A stretch of 11,296 nucleotides of DNA from Baffinella frigidus (GCA_026770585.1 MU646798.1:280008-291303), one strand, 5' to 3'. Positions 1-5,291 are shown, numbered from the stretch's first letter. Numbers and translations are program-made. The notes: a model not told the origin generated them from the letters alone.

Positions 1-100
1 CACCCTACACCCTACACCCTACACCCTACACCCTACACCCTACACCCTACACCCTACACCCCACACCCTGCACCCTACACCCTCAACCCTCAACCCTAAA
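1..100 (+). repeat. CCCTACA telomere-like heptamer array
   Basis: The window opens inside a tandem array of the 7-mer CCCTACA, which degrades to CCCCACA, CCCTGCA and CCCTCAA and ends in a single CCCTAAA. The C-rich strand reads 5' to 3' from the left edge, the orientation of a left chromosome end. The unit differs from canonical CCCTAAA by one base, and unique-looking sequence and further arrays follow, so this is interstitial or a variant subtelomeric repeat unless the contig truly ends here. Confidence 0.9.
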
Positions 101-149
101 GAGGCGGCTGAGAAGAGGTGGCTGAGAATGAACACTGAACACGCTTGGA

Positions 150-196
150 GGGAGCAGGTGGCCCTCTTCTTCTCGTACCTCGTCTCCTTCATGCCA
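150..196 (+). pseudogene. Exon-like fragment A, copy 1 (truncated)
   Basis: This block reads in frame as REQVALFFSYLVSFMP and breaks off into a CCCTACA array right after ATGCCAAACC. It is the first of three copies (also about 350-384 and 532-610). Against copy 3 the shared codons differ at three synonymous third positions (CTC/CTG twice, CCA/CCG) and one replacement (GCC/ACC). That is the pattern of sequence once selected as protein. The peptide is hydrophobic and could be part of a membrane helix; I do not recognise the family. Copies 1 and 2 also share about 75 bp of upstream sequence (two GCGGCTGAG-like motifs), so the duplicated unit is wider than the exon. Confidence 0.4.
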
Positions 197-197
197 A

Positions 198-308
198 ACC
201 TACACCCTCAACTATACACCCTACACCCTACACCCTACACCCTACACCCTACACCCTACACCCCACACCCTACACCCTACACCCTACACCCTCAACCCTC
301 AACCCTAA
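198..308 (+). repeat. Second CCCTACA heptamer array
   Basis: CCCTACA units with the same degenerate tail as the first array (CCCTCAA twice, then CCCTAAAGAGGCGG). The shared tail and following sequence show that array plus fragment A were duplicated as one block of roughly 200 bp (about 79-175 and 288-384). Confidence 0.88.
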
Positions 309-349
309 AGAGGCGGCTGAGCATAGGCGGCTGAGAATGAACACTGAAA

Positions 350-384
350 ATGCTTGGAGGGAGCAGGTGACCCTCTTCTTCTCG
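350..384 (+). pseudogene. Exon-like fragment A, copy 2 (short)
   Basis: The second copy reads GEQVTLFFS-like in the same frame as copies 1 and 3 and loses similarity after TTCTTCTCG at 384. A GC-rich spacer of about 30 bp follows, then the foldback at 415-531. Too short to be a functional exon alone. Confidence 0.35.
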
Positions 385-414
385 CCCACACGAGGCTATC
401 CATGCGAGCAGGAC

Positions 415-531
415 AAACGTCGATTGTAGTGTTGTTGGAGGAGAGGATTGGTCACGTGGCGCCCGCTTTTCGGGCGCCTCGTGACCAACCGTATAAAAAT
501 TACTACACACACGCTTACAATCGACATGTTT
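415..531. mobile_element. 117-bp foldback element with central hairpin
   Basis: The outer ends are inverted: AAACGTCGATTGTA at 415 against TACAATCGACATGTTT ending at 531. Inside is an 18-bp-arm hairpin (448-465 against 471-488, loop CTTTT, one mismatch) that begins TTGGTCACGTG and ends CGTGACCAA. An AAAATTACTACAC motif follows the hairpin and recurs in several other foldbacks of this window. It separates copies 2 and 3 of fragment A. No target duplication could be defined. It is too short to encode a transposase and would be a non-autonomous element. Confidence 0.6.
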
Positions 532-610
532 CGAGGGAGCAGGTGACCCTGTTCTTCTCGTACCTGGTCTCCTTCATGCCGATCCTCATCCGCCTGGTCC
601 GTCCCGCCCC
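532..610 (+). CDS. Exon-like fragment A, copy 3 (longest, partial)
   Basis: This is the longest copy of fragment A. It reads GEQVTLFFSYLVSFMP and then ILIRLVRP, a hydrophobic stretch followed by basic residues, compatible with a transmembrane segment and a cytosolic edge. No start codon, signal peptide or family motif is visible. The frame stays open to 779 but the sequence after about 610 looks less coding. Support comes from comparison with copy 1, where differences fall mainly at third codon positions. It could be an internal exon of an active gene or a relic. Function unknown. Confidence 0.3.
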
Positions 611-642
611 GCAACCCGAAACACCGACACTCTGCCAGGATC

Positions 643-720
643 ACCACTCGAGAATGCTGGAGGAGCCTATCTTCATGTGGGTTTATAAATATTTGTACCA
701 GGATCAGATACTCCAACCTC
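643..720 (+). pseudogene. Fragment G, forward copy
   Basis: Reads SRMLEEPIFMWVYKYLYQD followed by QILQP, and matches the reverse complement of 7297-7373 over almost its whole length. The two copies keep an open frame (MLE-P--MW---LYQD---QP), but most differences replace amino acids, so this pair does not show the synonymous excess of fragments A and F. It may be a non-coding repeat that is open by chance. A TATAAATA string at 684-691 lies inside it; I do not call a promoter. Confidence 0.35.
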
Positions 721-1003
721 GTGACTGTGCTAATTTGCAGAATTACGTGACCAATCAACGAAAGTTACCACACAAATGAAAACCGAAAAAAACGAAACCC
801 TGTCAGGAACAGGCGTATCACTCCTGCGAGCTTGCGCTCTACAATTTTTCGCTTTACGATATTTTGCTGGAACATGGAGGTGGTTCCAATTGCGTTGCCC
901 CAGCAAGCTGGAGCTGCCAGCTGGAGCTGCGTGCGCGAGCTTTCACTCCTAGCAGTGAATTTGCAAGGAGTGCAACCTGGTCGACGCAGCGGCGCCAGAC
1001 TGC
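721..1003. other. Gene-free stretch, nothing recognised
   Basis: No conserved-looking frame. The only local structure is a short tandem GCTGGAGCTGC duplication near 909-933 and a small inverted pair CACTCC/GGAGTG at 945-972. An ACGTGACCAAT string at 746-756 matches the end of the hairpin family seen at 448-488. Confidence 0.5.
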
Positions 1004-1022
1004 AGAGAGAGAGAGAGAGAGA

Positions 1023-1068
<46 letters not shown>

Positions 1069-1115
1069 GAGAGAGCGAGAGAGAGAGAGAGAGAGCGAGA
1101 GCGAGAGAAAGAGAG
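1004..1115. repeat. Imperfect (GA)n microsatellite
   Basis: About 112 bp of GA dinucleotides interrupted by ATGG, GGG, GCGAG and GAAA. Frames through it translate as alternating Arg-Glu or Leu-Ser and are artefacts of the repeat. One strand is pure purine, so a triplex-forming (H-DNA) conformation is possible; that is inference. Confidence 0.95.
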
Positions 1116-1425
1116 CTAACCAGAGCTGTGCGCGCGTGCTACGAAGCACCATGTCGGCAGCAGCAGCGTAGCTGGGGGGATCTGAAGCGCAGGTCTGTTG
1201 GAGTAACGTGGATGAATTGTTCTGACGTGGTTGGAGGGTTCTGAACTTGATGAAAGGTTCTGACGTGCCACAGTGGACTACGGACCTTTCATCAGAAGTC
1301 AACTTACCCTGTGGACAGTTAACTTTAAGGATTTTCCAATGCAAATTTGGTCACGTTACCGCTAAATCTATGGGTCCCGAAACCCTCGAAGCCCACCGTG
1401 TGGGTTGGAGGGTTGTAAAGCGCGT
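1116..1425. other. Gene-free stretch with one hairpin at 1248-1294
   Basis: The only clear structure is a perfect 11-bp inverted repeat, TGATGAAAGGT at 1248-1258 and ACCTTTCATCA at 1284-1294, around a 25-base loop. A GGTTCTGA motif recurs near 1237 and 1255. Otherwise I see nothing supportable. Confidence 0.5.
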
Positions 1426-1548
1426 CTGACGCAGATCCAGGGCGAGCCTCCCCTCGGGACCAAGACAGGCGAGATGGTCTACAACCTGCTCAACGCCTTC
1501 GCGTATGCTCCAGGCTTCTGGCTCATGACCATGTACAGCGTCATGCCG
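1426..1548 (+). CDS. Exon-like fragment B, copy 1 (partial)
   Basis: The frame reads LTQIQGEPPLGTKTGEM and then VYNLLNAFAYAPGFWLMTMY, ending SVMP. The second part is hydrophobic and aromatic, as in a membrane helix. The block ends at ATGCCG followed by GTATGT, a good splice-donor match; possible acceptors are the AGs in CGCAGATCCAG at 1431-1440. No ATG start fits, so an internal exon is the natural reading. The stretch from 1471 to 1588 is repeated at 1589-1706. Relative to the repeat, this copy lacks three codons (Leu-Ile-Asn). Family not recognised. Confidence 0.35.
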
Positions 1549-1706
1549 GTATGTCATCATGAACCCGCGCCCCGAAACCCTGTCCCACGAGATGGTCTAC
1601 AACTTGCTCAACTTGATCAACGCCTTAGCGTATGCGCCGGGCTTCTGGCTCATGACCATGTACAGCGCCATGCCGGTACTGAACCCACCCCGGAACCCTG
1701 TCCCAC
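1471..1706 (+). repeat. 118-bp tandem duplication containing fragment B
   Basis: Units 1471-1588 and 1589-1706 are both 118 bp and start with GAGATGGTCTACAAC and end with CCTGTCCCAC. Within the coding-like part the second unit has 9 extra bases, in frame. After the donor-like GT the first unit has about 9 extra bases, so unit lengths are equal. Substitutions in the coding-like part are three synonymous and two replacement. Confidence 0.85.
1589..1675 (+). pseudogene. Exon-like fragment B, copy 2
   Basis: Reads EMVYNLLNLINALAYAPGFW and then LMTMYSAMP in the same frame as copy 1, with the three extra codons LIN. The following GTACTG is a weaker donor than GTATGT in copy 1. The upstream acceptor region of copy 1 is not part of the duplicated unit: the bases before GAGATGG are the tail of unit 1. 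This copy may therefore lack a proper 3' splice site, which favours a duplicated relic or an unused alternative exon. Confidence 0.35.
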
Positions 1707-1951
1707 CCGAAACTTGAAACCCGATACCCGAAATCTGAAACCCGAAACCCGAAACCCGGAACCCGAAACCCGGCACCCGAAATACGAAACCCGAAACCCG
1801 GAACCCGGAACCCGAAACCTTGAACCCGGAACCCGAAACCCGAAACCCGAAACCCGGAACCCGAAACCCGGCACCCGAAATACGAAACCCGAAACCCGGA
1901 ACCCGGAACCCGGAACCCAAGATACGAAACCCGAAACCCGACACCCGAAAC
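1705..1951 (+). repeat. CCCGAAA / CCCGGAA heptamer array
   Basis: About 250 bp of 7-mers drawn from CCCGAAA, CCCGGAA, CCCGGCA and ATACGAAA variants. The variant order recurs (CCCGGCACCCGAAATACGAA near 1771 and near 1867), so larger blocks were duplicated within the array. It is a C-to-G variant of the CCCTAAA theme and lies directly after fragment B. Minus-strand frames reading GFRVSGFGFRV are translations of this array, not proteins. Confidence 0.92.
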
Positions 1952-1979
1952 GCTACGAGGGTTGAGGGTTTGGGTTGAG

Positions 1980-2020
1980 GCTGAGTGTGCGGTGTCGATG
2001 CAGGTTCTCTGGGGGCACGG
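1980..2020 (+). pseudogene. Exon-like fragment C, copy 1 (truncated)
   Basis: Reads EAECAVSMQVLWGHG and then runs into the foldback at 2022-2133. It belongs to a direct repeat of about 54 bp (1967-2020 and 2207-2261). In the coding-like part the copies differ by one synonymous change (GTG/GTC) and one His/Tyr change. Truncation makes this copy a relic. Confidence 0.35.
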
Positions 2021-2021
2021 T

Positions 2022-2133
2022 ATAGGGTTGCGTGGTATAGGGTTGCCTTCAACCCTCAACGCACATGCCTTCCACCCTCAACCCTATGGACATGCCGGAG
2101 GGTTGAAGGCAACCCTAGACCACGCAACCCTAT
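2022..2133. repeat. Foldback with 36-bp arms
   Basis: Arm 2022-2057 (starts ATAGGGTTGCGTGG, ends CAACCCTC) pairs with 2098-2133 with about one mismatch, around a 40-base loop that itself holds CAACCC motifs. Arms contain GGGTTG/CAACCC units, like a heptamer-derived sequence folded back. It interrupts fragment C copy 1. Confidence 0.8.
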
Positions 2134-2134
2134 G

Positions 2135-2160
2135 GCACATGCCGGGCGGAAAGCATGTGC
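2135..2160. repeat. Small perfect hairpin GCACATGC/GCATGTGC
   Basis: Eight-base perfect arms (2135-2142, 2153-2160) around CGGGCGGAAA, immediately 3' of the larger foldback. Role unknown. Confidence 0.7.
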
Positions 2161-2220
2161 GGCGCTGACGGTGGTTGTCTGGCAATACATTACCAATCTC
2201 TCTTGAGGGGTTGGGTTGAG

Positions 2221-2279
2221 GCTGAGTGTGCGGTCTCGATGCAGGTTCTCTGGGGGTACGGGCAGCTCAAGATGACGTG
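2221..2279 (+). CDS. Exon-like fragment C, copy 2 (partial)
   Basis: Reads AECAVSMQVLWGYGQLKMTW. It ends at GACGTG followed by GTAAGA, an excellent 5' splice-site match, and 8 bases later a CCCTAAA array begins. The preceding TTGGGTTGAG offers an AG but a weak pyrimidine tract. Residues mix hydrophobic, aromatic and polar types, as in real protein. No family recognised. This is one of the better exon candidates because of the donor, but its 59-bp length makes chance hard to exclude. Confidence 0.33.
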
Positions 2280-2287
2280 GTAAGAAC

Positions 2288-2443
2288 AAACCTTAAACCC
2301 TAAACCCTAAACCCTAAACCCTAAACCCTAAACCCTAAACCCTAAACCCTAAACTCTAAACCCTAAACCTTAGACCGTACACCTTAAACCCTAAACCCTA
2401 AACCTTAAACCCTAGACCCTAAACTCTAAACCCTCAACCCTAG
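2288..2443 (+). repeat. CCCTAAA plant/alga-type telomeric array (interstitial)
   Basis: About 20 heptamers, the first dozen nearly perfect CCCTAAA and the rest variants (CCTTAAA, CCCTAGA, CTCTAAA, CCCTCAA). CCCTAAA is the canonical telomere unit in plants and several algal and protist lineages. It is flanked on both sides by other sequence, so it is interstitial. Confidence 0.95.
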
Positions 2444-2490
2444 AGAGGATCCCGACACTGCCAGAGCCTCCTCAGACGGCAATCCCTTCG

Positions 2491-2578
2491 ACATTTGACC
2501 ACTTTGACGTATCGTATCGTCCACTACGAAATTTGACCACCTCGACATATCGTGCACGATATTTGACCACTTTGACAT
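2491..2578 (+). repeat. ATTTGACCAC motif cluster, left part
   Basis: TTTGACC occurs at 2494, 2532 and 2562, usually followed within a few bases by TTTGACAT or TCGACAT. The same motif recurs at 2922, 2938 and 2958 and in a further cluster at 4425-4573. It could be a degenerate minisatellite or a repeated protein-binding site. TTGACC resembles the W-box core bound by WRKY factors, but the match is too short to claim. Confidence 0.7.
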
Positions 2579-2715
2579 GGCGTGCACGCCCCCAGTGCGC
2601 TGGCAGTGTCGGGCGGGCACCGCGGCACCCTGGTCGGAAAGAGTGTTGTGAATTCAGCGCCGGTACACCACCGAAAGTTGCGAATTCGCCGCCGGTGCAG
2701 GGGCATCATGAACTT

Positions 2716-2878
2716 TCATCCCGGCAGGTGATTTAAATGCTTCGGATTTCCTCAAATTCACGAAATTTACTACACGTTGGCACGTCCGGGGCTGAACGTG
2801 ACTGGATTTGGCCAATTGCGTAGTAAATTTTGTTGATTCGGGGAACTCCGAAGCATTTAAATCAAATACCTGGCGGGC
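2716..2878. mobile_element. 163-bp foldback insertion with target duplication TGAACTT
   Basis: Ends are inverted: GATTTAAATGCTTCGGA near 2730 against TCCGAAGCATTTAAATC ending at 2863, extended outward by CCGGCAGGT/ACCTGGCGG with a small indel. The inner arms contain ATTTACTACAC and GCGTAGTAAATTT. The insertion is bracketed by TGAACTT (2709-2715 and 2879-2885). The uninterrupted target lies downstream at about 2990-3044 (GCAGGGGCATCTTGAACTTG and onward), with one TGAACTT at 3010-3016. That fixes the element ends. No coding capacity; non-autonomous. Confidence 0.85.
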
Positions 2879-2920
2879 TGAACTTGGTGAACGGGCATGG
2901 AAGCTCGGGGATGGAAGCTC

Positions 2921-2964
2921 ATTTGACCACTTTGACATTTGACCACTCGCTTTGACATTTGACC
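2921..2964 (+). repeat. ATTTGACCAC motif cluster, right part
   Basis: Three TTTGACC motifs (2922, 2938, 2958) with intercalated TTTGACAT, spaced 16 and 20 bases. It lies in the GGAAGCTC-rich flank that recurs near 3030 without the motifs. Confidence 0.7.
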
Positions 2965-3105
2965 ACGCCGAAAGAGTGTTGTGACGTCGCCGGCGGCGCA
3001 GGGGCATCTTGAACTTGGTGAACGGGCATGGAAGCTCGGGGGGGATTGCCTGGCGCCGCTATGTCGACCAGGTTGCCCTCCTTACAAACTACACGGTGGA
3101 CTAGT

Positions 3106-3172
3106 CCCTCCTCCACGCCAGAGTGGAGGAGGGGGTAATTTTTTTTAAACCGCGTCTGGAAGCGGTTTTGAT
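3106..3172. repeat. Two adjacent hairpins
   Basis: CCCTCCTCCAC (3106-3116) and GTGGAGGAGGG (3123-3133) form a perfect 11-bp stem with a 6-base loop. It is followed by eight Ts and AAACCGC/GCGGTTT, another stem at about 3148-3167. A bacterial terminator reading is not sensible in this context. Probably decayed foldback material. Confidence 0.6.
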
Positions 3173-3425
3173 TTTTGAAAACCACTGCCTTCAATGGGAA
3201 TTGTCTTTTGGCGACCCCTTCCAAGGCTCTGGCGTGGTCTGGCCTCATTGCCTCTCGTTCCAATTGAGGCGCCCGTGTCGAGCGGACCATTATCTGAGGC
3301 ACAGAGTACGTATGTGGATTGCAACGATATTCCCACAAGGACCATCCGCACCCGCACAGGGACACGTGAAAGATTTTTTTAGTTGAAATGTGTTCCACGA
3401 AAGGCTAAGGGCCCGTCCGGACGTT
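3134..3425. other. Gene-free stretch carrying an empty insertion target
   Basis: No coding sequence recognised. An imperfect hairpin GCCTCATTG/CAATTGAGGC lies at 3242-3270. Bases 3317-3360 are an uninterrupted copy of the sequence that is split by two elements between 3584 and 3973. Confidence 0.6.
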
Positions 3426-3577
3426 CTACCTCTACCCCACCTCAATTTGGGCTCGTAGATATTTCACCCCCCCCCCAATTTCACAGGTGAATTATGACAC
3501 CCCTCCATGAAATTTACCTGGGAAATTTCGGGGGGGCGAAATATCTATGAGCCCAAATTGAACTGGGACAGAGCTAG
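3426..3577. mobile_element. Foldback family II, copy 1 (152 bp)
   Basis: Terminal inverted repeats start CTACCTCT on the left and, read inward from the right, CTAGCTCTGTCCCAG. Both continue to AATTTGGGCTCRTAGATATTTC and then a run of eight or more C (left) or G (right), then AATTTCACAGGTGAA. The element is bracketed by ACGTT (3421-3425 and 3578-3582), a likely 5-bp target duplication. A second copy lies at 5453-5607. Without the middle the whole element is one long hairpin. Non-coding. Confidence 0.82.
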
Positions 3578-3599
3578 ACGTTGTATATTGGAACGGTAT

Positions 3600-3768
3600 C
3601 ATGCAAAAAGCTTACGTTAACGGAGTAGCAACTTTGGTACAAAATGTAAAATGGAAAACATTCTTGGGCTTTAAAAGTCCTGAAATCGCTTTTAAAATCG
3701 TTTTAGAGCTGGCAAGCCCACGTTAACAAGGGACTTAAGGGGTCCGTTAACGTAAGCTTTTCGCATTA
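3600..3768. mobile_element. 169-bp inverted-repeat insertion with GGTAT duplication
   Basis: Arms of 24 bp, ATGCAAAAAGCTTACGTTAA at 3601 and TTAACGTAAGCTTTTCGCAT ending at 3766, differ at one position. The insertion is bracketed by GGTAT (3595-3599 and 3769-3773). Removing one GGTAT and the insert restores a sequence that aligns with the empty target at 3317-3340 (GATTGCAACGATATTCCCAC). The middle has no open frame of note. Non-autonomous, family unknown. Confidence 0.85.
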
Positions 3769-3790
3769 GGTATTCCCACAAAGACCATCT

Positions 3791-3956
3791 TCATAGGCTA
3801 ACGTCCTGAAAATGGGGTAGTTAGGTCTACGGCATTGCCTAGGACCTCCTACCGTAGGCCGAGGGATCCTAGGACCAAAAAGTCTCGGCCTACGGTAGGA
3901 GGTCCTAGGCAATGCCGTAGGCCTAACTACCCCATTTTCAGGCCGTTACCCTATTA
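3791..3956. mobile_element. 166-bp near-perfect hairpin insertion with ATCT duplication
   Basis: Arms 3793-3863 and 3884-3954 are 71 bp each with about three mismatches, all in the outer 35 bp; the inner half is perfect. The loop is 20 bases and itself holds the palindromic string GATCCTAGGACC. ATCT brackets the insert (3787-3790 and 3957-3960). Removing the insert and one ATCT gives CACAAAGACCATCTGCACCC, which matches empty target CACAAGGACCATCCGCACCC at 3334-3353. The arms carry CCTACCGTAGG and CCTAGGACCTC, motifs also seen at 5150-5193 and 5660-5706. Probably recent. Confidence 0.88.
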
Positions 3957-4154
3957 ATCTGCACCCGCACAGGTCTCCACGCGACGATGGCCTGTGCATC
4001 ATCCTGGCCTGTTTTCAAAGTCAACTCACCCACAAATCTGTCAACTTTGCGCGGGTTCTGGACAAAAATACTTTTAGTAGTGCAGAAATAATAGAAAGCC
4101 GTAGCAGATTTGGTACACAGGTTATCGTCACGGTGCTGGGGATACAGCCCCATG

Positions 4155-4318
4155 TGTAAAGTCACTCCGGTCTGGAGTGACTTGTAGGATGACCGGAGTG
4201 ACTTTACAGACCGGAGTGTAGGATGACCGGAGTGACTTTACAGACCGGAGTGTAGGATGACCGGAGTGACTTTACAGACCGGAGTGACTTTACAGACCAG
4301 AGTGACTTTACACACGGG
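4155..4318. repeat. 34-bp and 18-bp tandem array with inverted end
   Basis: Three 34-bp periods start at TGTAGGATGA (4183, 4217, 4251), each holding GACCGGAGTGACTTTACA. Two more 18-bp units follow at about 4278-4313. The left edge carries the same unit inverted (GTGTAAAGTCACTCCGGTCT), so the array as a whole can fold back: AAGTCACTCC/GGAGTGACTT. Units are nearly identical, implying recent expansion. Frames through it are repeat artefacts. Confidence 0.9.
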
Positions 4319-4424
4319 GCTGCAACCCCAGAACAGGAGCCCTTCCTGCGTGGATGCCACGCGATACGCCAGCTTGCGCAGCTTACTGGAGCGTCTCCTC
4401 TCGTCTCTCTCCGTCCTGGCTTTG
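4319..4424. other. Short unassigned stretch
   Basis: Open in several frames but with no copy elsewhere in the window and no recognisable motif. Confidence 0.4.
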
Positions 4425-4573
4425 TTTGACCAGACGGCATTTGACCATTTCGGCTGCGTTTGACCAGACATCATGTCCCCATCTGTTTGACCAGGCATAA
4501 CTTACCCATTCTGATGGTCAAATCGTGACTCGACCATTCTAATGGTCAAATCGTGACCATTCTCATGGTCAAA
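4425..4573. repeat. Convergent TTTGACCA / TGGTCAAA cluster
   Basis: Four TTTGACCA motifs on the + strand (4425, 4440, 4459, 4486) are followed by three TGGTCAAATCGTGAC units (4515, 4543, 4566). The last three are preceded by CATTCTNA, forming a 23-28-bp tandem unit. The two halves face each other across about 4494-4514. The cluster sits just upstream of exon-like fragment D, so a regulatory role is conceivable, but it could be a minisatellite that inverted. The same core is scattered at 2494-2964. Confidence 0.75.
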
Positions 4574-4575
4574 TC

Positions 4576-4726
4576 GTGACGTGGCTCCGGCAGGCGAACG
4601 AAGGCAAGACGATCCTCCCCTGCATCGACCTTCGGAAAGTGACCAACGTGAGCGGGTGGGCCACGCTCCTCTCGGTCCTGCACGGCTCTAACTGGTCTCC
4701 CGTCACCAGCCGCAAGTTCCAGATCT
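4576..4726 (+). CDS. Exon-like fragment D, copy 1 (partial)
   Basis: The frame reads TWLRQANEGKTILPCIDLRK, then VTNVSGWATLLSVLHGSNWS and PVTSRKFQI. Codons are rich in third-position G or C (CTC, CTG, GTC, ATC, AAG). There is no ATG at the start; the block emerges directly from the TGGTCAAATCGTGAC repeats. The homology with copy 2 (4894-4967) stops at GATCT followed by GTA. Here that is GTACGT and in copy 2 GTAAGA, so both break where a 5' splice site would be. If not spliced, the frame continues CTYPVLQNVTV to TGA at 4759. No family recognised. Confidence 0.4.
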
Positions 4727-4814
4727 GTACGTACCCCGTGCTCCAAAACGTGACGGTTTGAGGTGGTCACGCGGTGGTCACGCGGTGCGAGTGCCCCCGT
4801 TAACCGCGGATAGC

Positions 4815-4844
4815 GTTCTAGAACGTTGTAGAACGTTGTAGAAC
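4815..4844. promoter_or_regulatory. Heat-shock-element-like alternating TTC/GAA array
   Basis: GTTCT-AGAAC-GTTGT-AGAAC-GTTGT-AGAAC gives six contiguous 5-bp units alternating nTTCn (two as TTG) and nGAAn. The eukaryotic heat-shock-factor site is built of alternating nGAAn/nTTCn units. It is also simply a 10-bp tandem repeat, and no promoter or gene start is visible nearby. Speculative. Confidence 0.25.
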
Positions 4845-4893
4845 CCTCACCAGACGGGCGAGGCCACTTAGCGTCCCAGGTGTGAAAGAGGTG

Positions 4894-4967
4894 GTCACGT
4901 GACCGGGTGGGCGACGCTCCTATCGGTCCTGCACGGTCGCCTGACACAAGCCGCAAGTTCCAGATCT
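4894..4967 (+). pseudogene. Exon-like fragment D, copy 2 (frame-broken)
   Basis: Matches copy 1 from GGGTGGGC.ACGCTCCT through CGGTCCTGCACGG, then lacks 10 bases relative to copy 1 before AGCCGCAAGTTCCAGATCTG. The deletion shifts the frame, so it cannot encode the same peptide end. It ends in GATCT followed by GTAAGA. Third-position differences (GCC/GCG, CTC/CTA) remain in the intact half. A palindrome GGTCACGTGACC sits at its left edge (4893-4904). Confidence 0.4.
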
Positions 4968-4979
4968 GTAAGAATCCCT

Positions 4980-5055
4980 TCGTATACGTTGTATATTTCG
5001 TAATATACGACTATGTCGTATACGTTGTATACTTGTATACTTGGTGATATACAAC
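4980..5055. repeat. GTATAC-rich palindromic tract
   Basis: CGTATACGTTGTATA occurs twice (about 4981 and 5017), with intervening GTATATTTCGTAATATAC hairpin and TTGTATACTTG. Several overlapping self-complementary sequences. It follows the donor-like site of fragment D copy 2. Confidence 0.75.
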
Positions 5056-5136
5056 TCTGGGTAGGTCTCGAGATGATCTTCTCTCTCGTGTGGCCTCCTC
5101 AAAAAAACCTTAAGCCAACCAACCCTGAGTCTATCA

Positions 5137-5194
5137 GTGGGCAGCAGGCCCATACGCCCTACCGTAGGGCCTTAGGATCTGCCTAGGACCTCTT
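5137..5194. repeat. Left part of a direct duplication (partner 5648-5742)
   Basis: GGCCCATACGCCCTACCGTA, a CCTAGGACCTCTTGGC end and then ATCGCCGCC...GTTGACGTGGTC form one unit. In the right copy (5648-5742) it is continuous. In the left copy it is broken after CTTGGC (5195-5278), after CCGCCGTTT (5292-5431) and after GTGGTCAGGTC (5453-5607). The unit holds the near-palindrome GCCCTACCGTAGGGC. Confidence 0.8.
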
Positions 5195-5200
5195 GGCGGT

Positions 5201-5272
5201 CAAATTTGACCGCCTCGCCACTCAAGGGATAACATACTCCAACACTTGATGGTTTCTGCGGGTTTAAGTCCC
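5201..5272. mobile_element. Possible 72-bp insertion flanked by GGCGGT
   Basis: Relative to the right-hand copy (CTTGGCATGATCGCCGCC at 5703-5720), the left copy has extra sequence between CTTGGC and ATCGCCGCC. GGCGGT lies at both edges (5195-5200, 5273-5278). The left edge forms a perfect 20-bp palindrome GGCGGTCAAATTTGACCGCC at 5195-5214. No clear terminal inverted repeat joins the two ends, so the element type is unclear. Confidence 0.4.
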
Positions 5273-5291
5273 GGCGGTATCGCCGCCGTTT

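Noticed and set aside
1-60. True chromosome end at the left edge
   Set aside because: The repeat is CCCTACA, not the CCCTAAA found elsewhere in the window, and the same block is duplicated at 198-308; orientation fits an end, but proof needs the contig boundary.
683-692. TATA-box-like TATAAATA
   Set aside because: It falls inside repeated fragment G with no start site or gene downstream; chance in an AT-rich codon run is likely.
832-1344. Open frames of 95-131 residues on both strands through the GA tract
   Set aside because: They translate as Arg-Glu or Ser-Leu runs produced by the (GA)n microsatellite; nothing coding-like remains outside it.
1597-2059. Minus-strand frames of 144-151 residues reading GFRVSGFGFRV and similar
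   Set aside because: A 7-bp repeat without stops yields a repeated heptapeptide in all three frames; all three minus frames are open, the signature of a repeat and not a gene.
3106-3145. Rho-independent terminator (GC stem followed by Ts)
   Set aside because: No bacterial gene lies upstream and the window is full of foldback DNA that gives similar stems.
2919-3398. Minus-strand frame of 159 residues
   Set aside because: It spans TTTGACC repeats, an insertion target and hairpins, and shows no motif, domain or second copy that supports coding.
4155-4318. CRISPR-like array of 34-bp units
   Set aside because: Units are contiguous with no unique spacers, periods vary (34 and 18), no cas-like genes are present and the context is eukaryotic.
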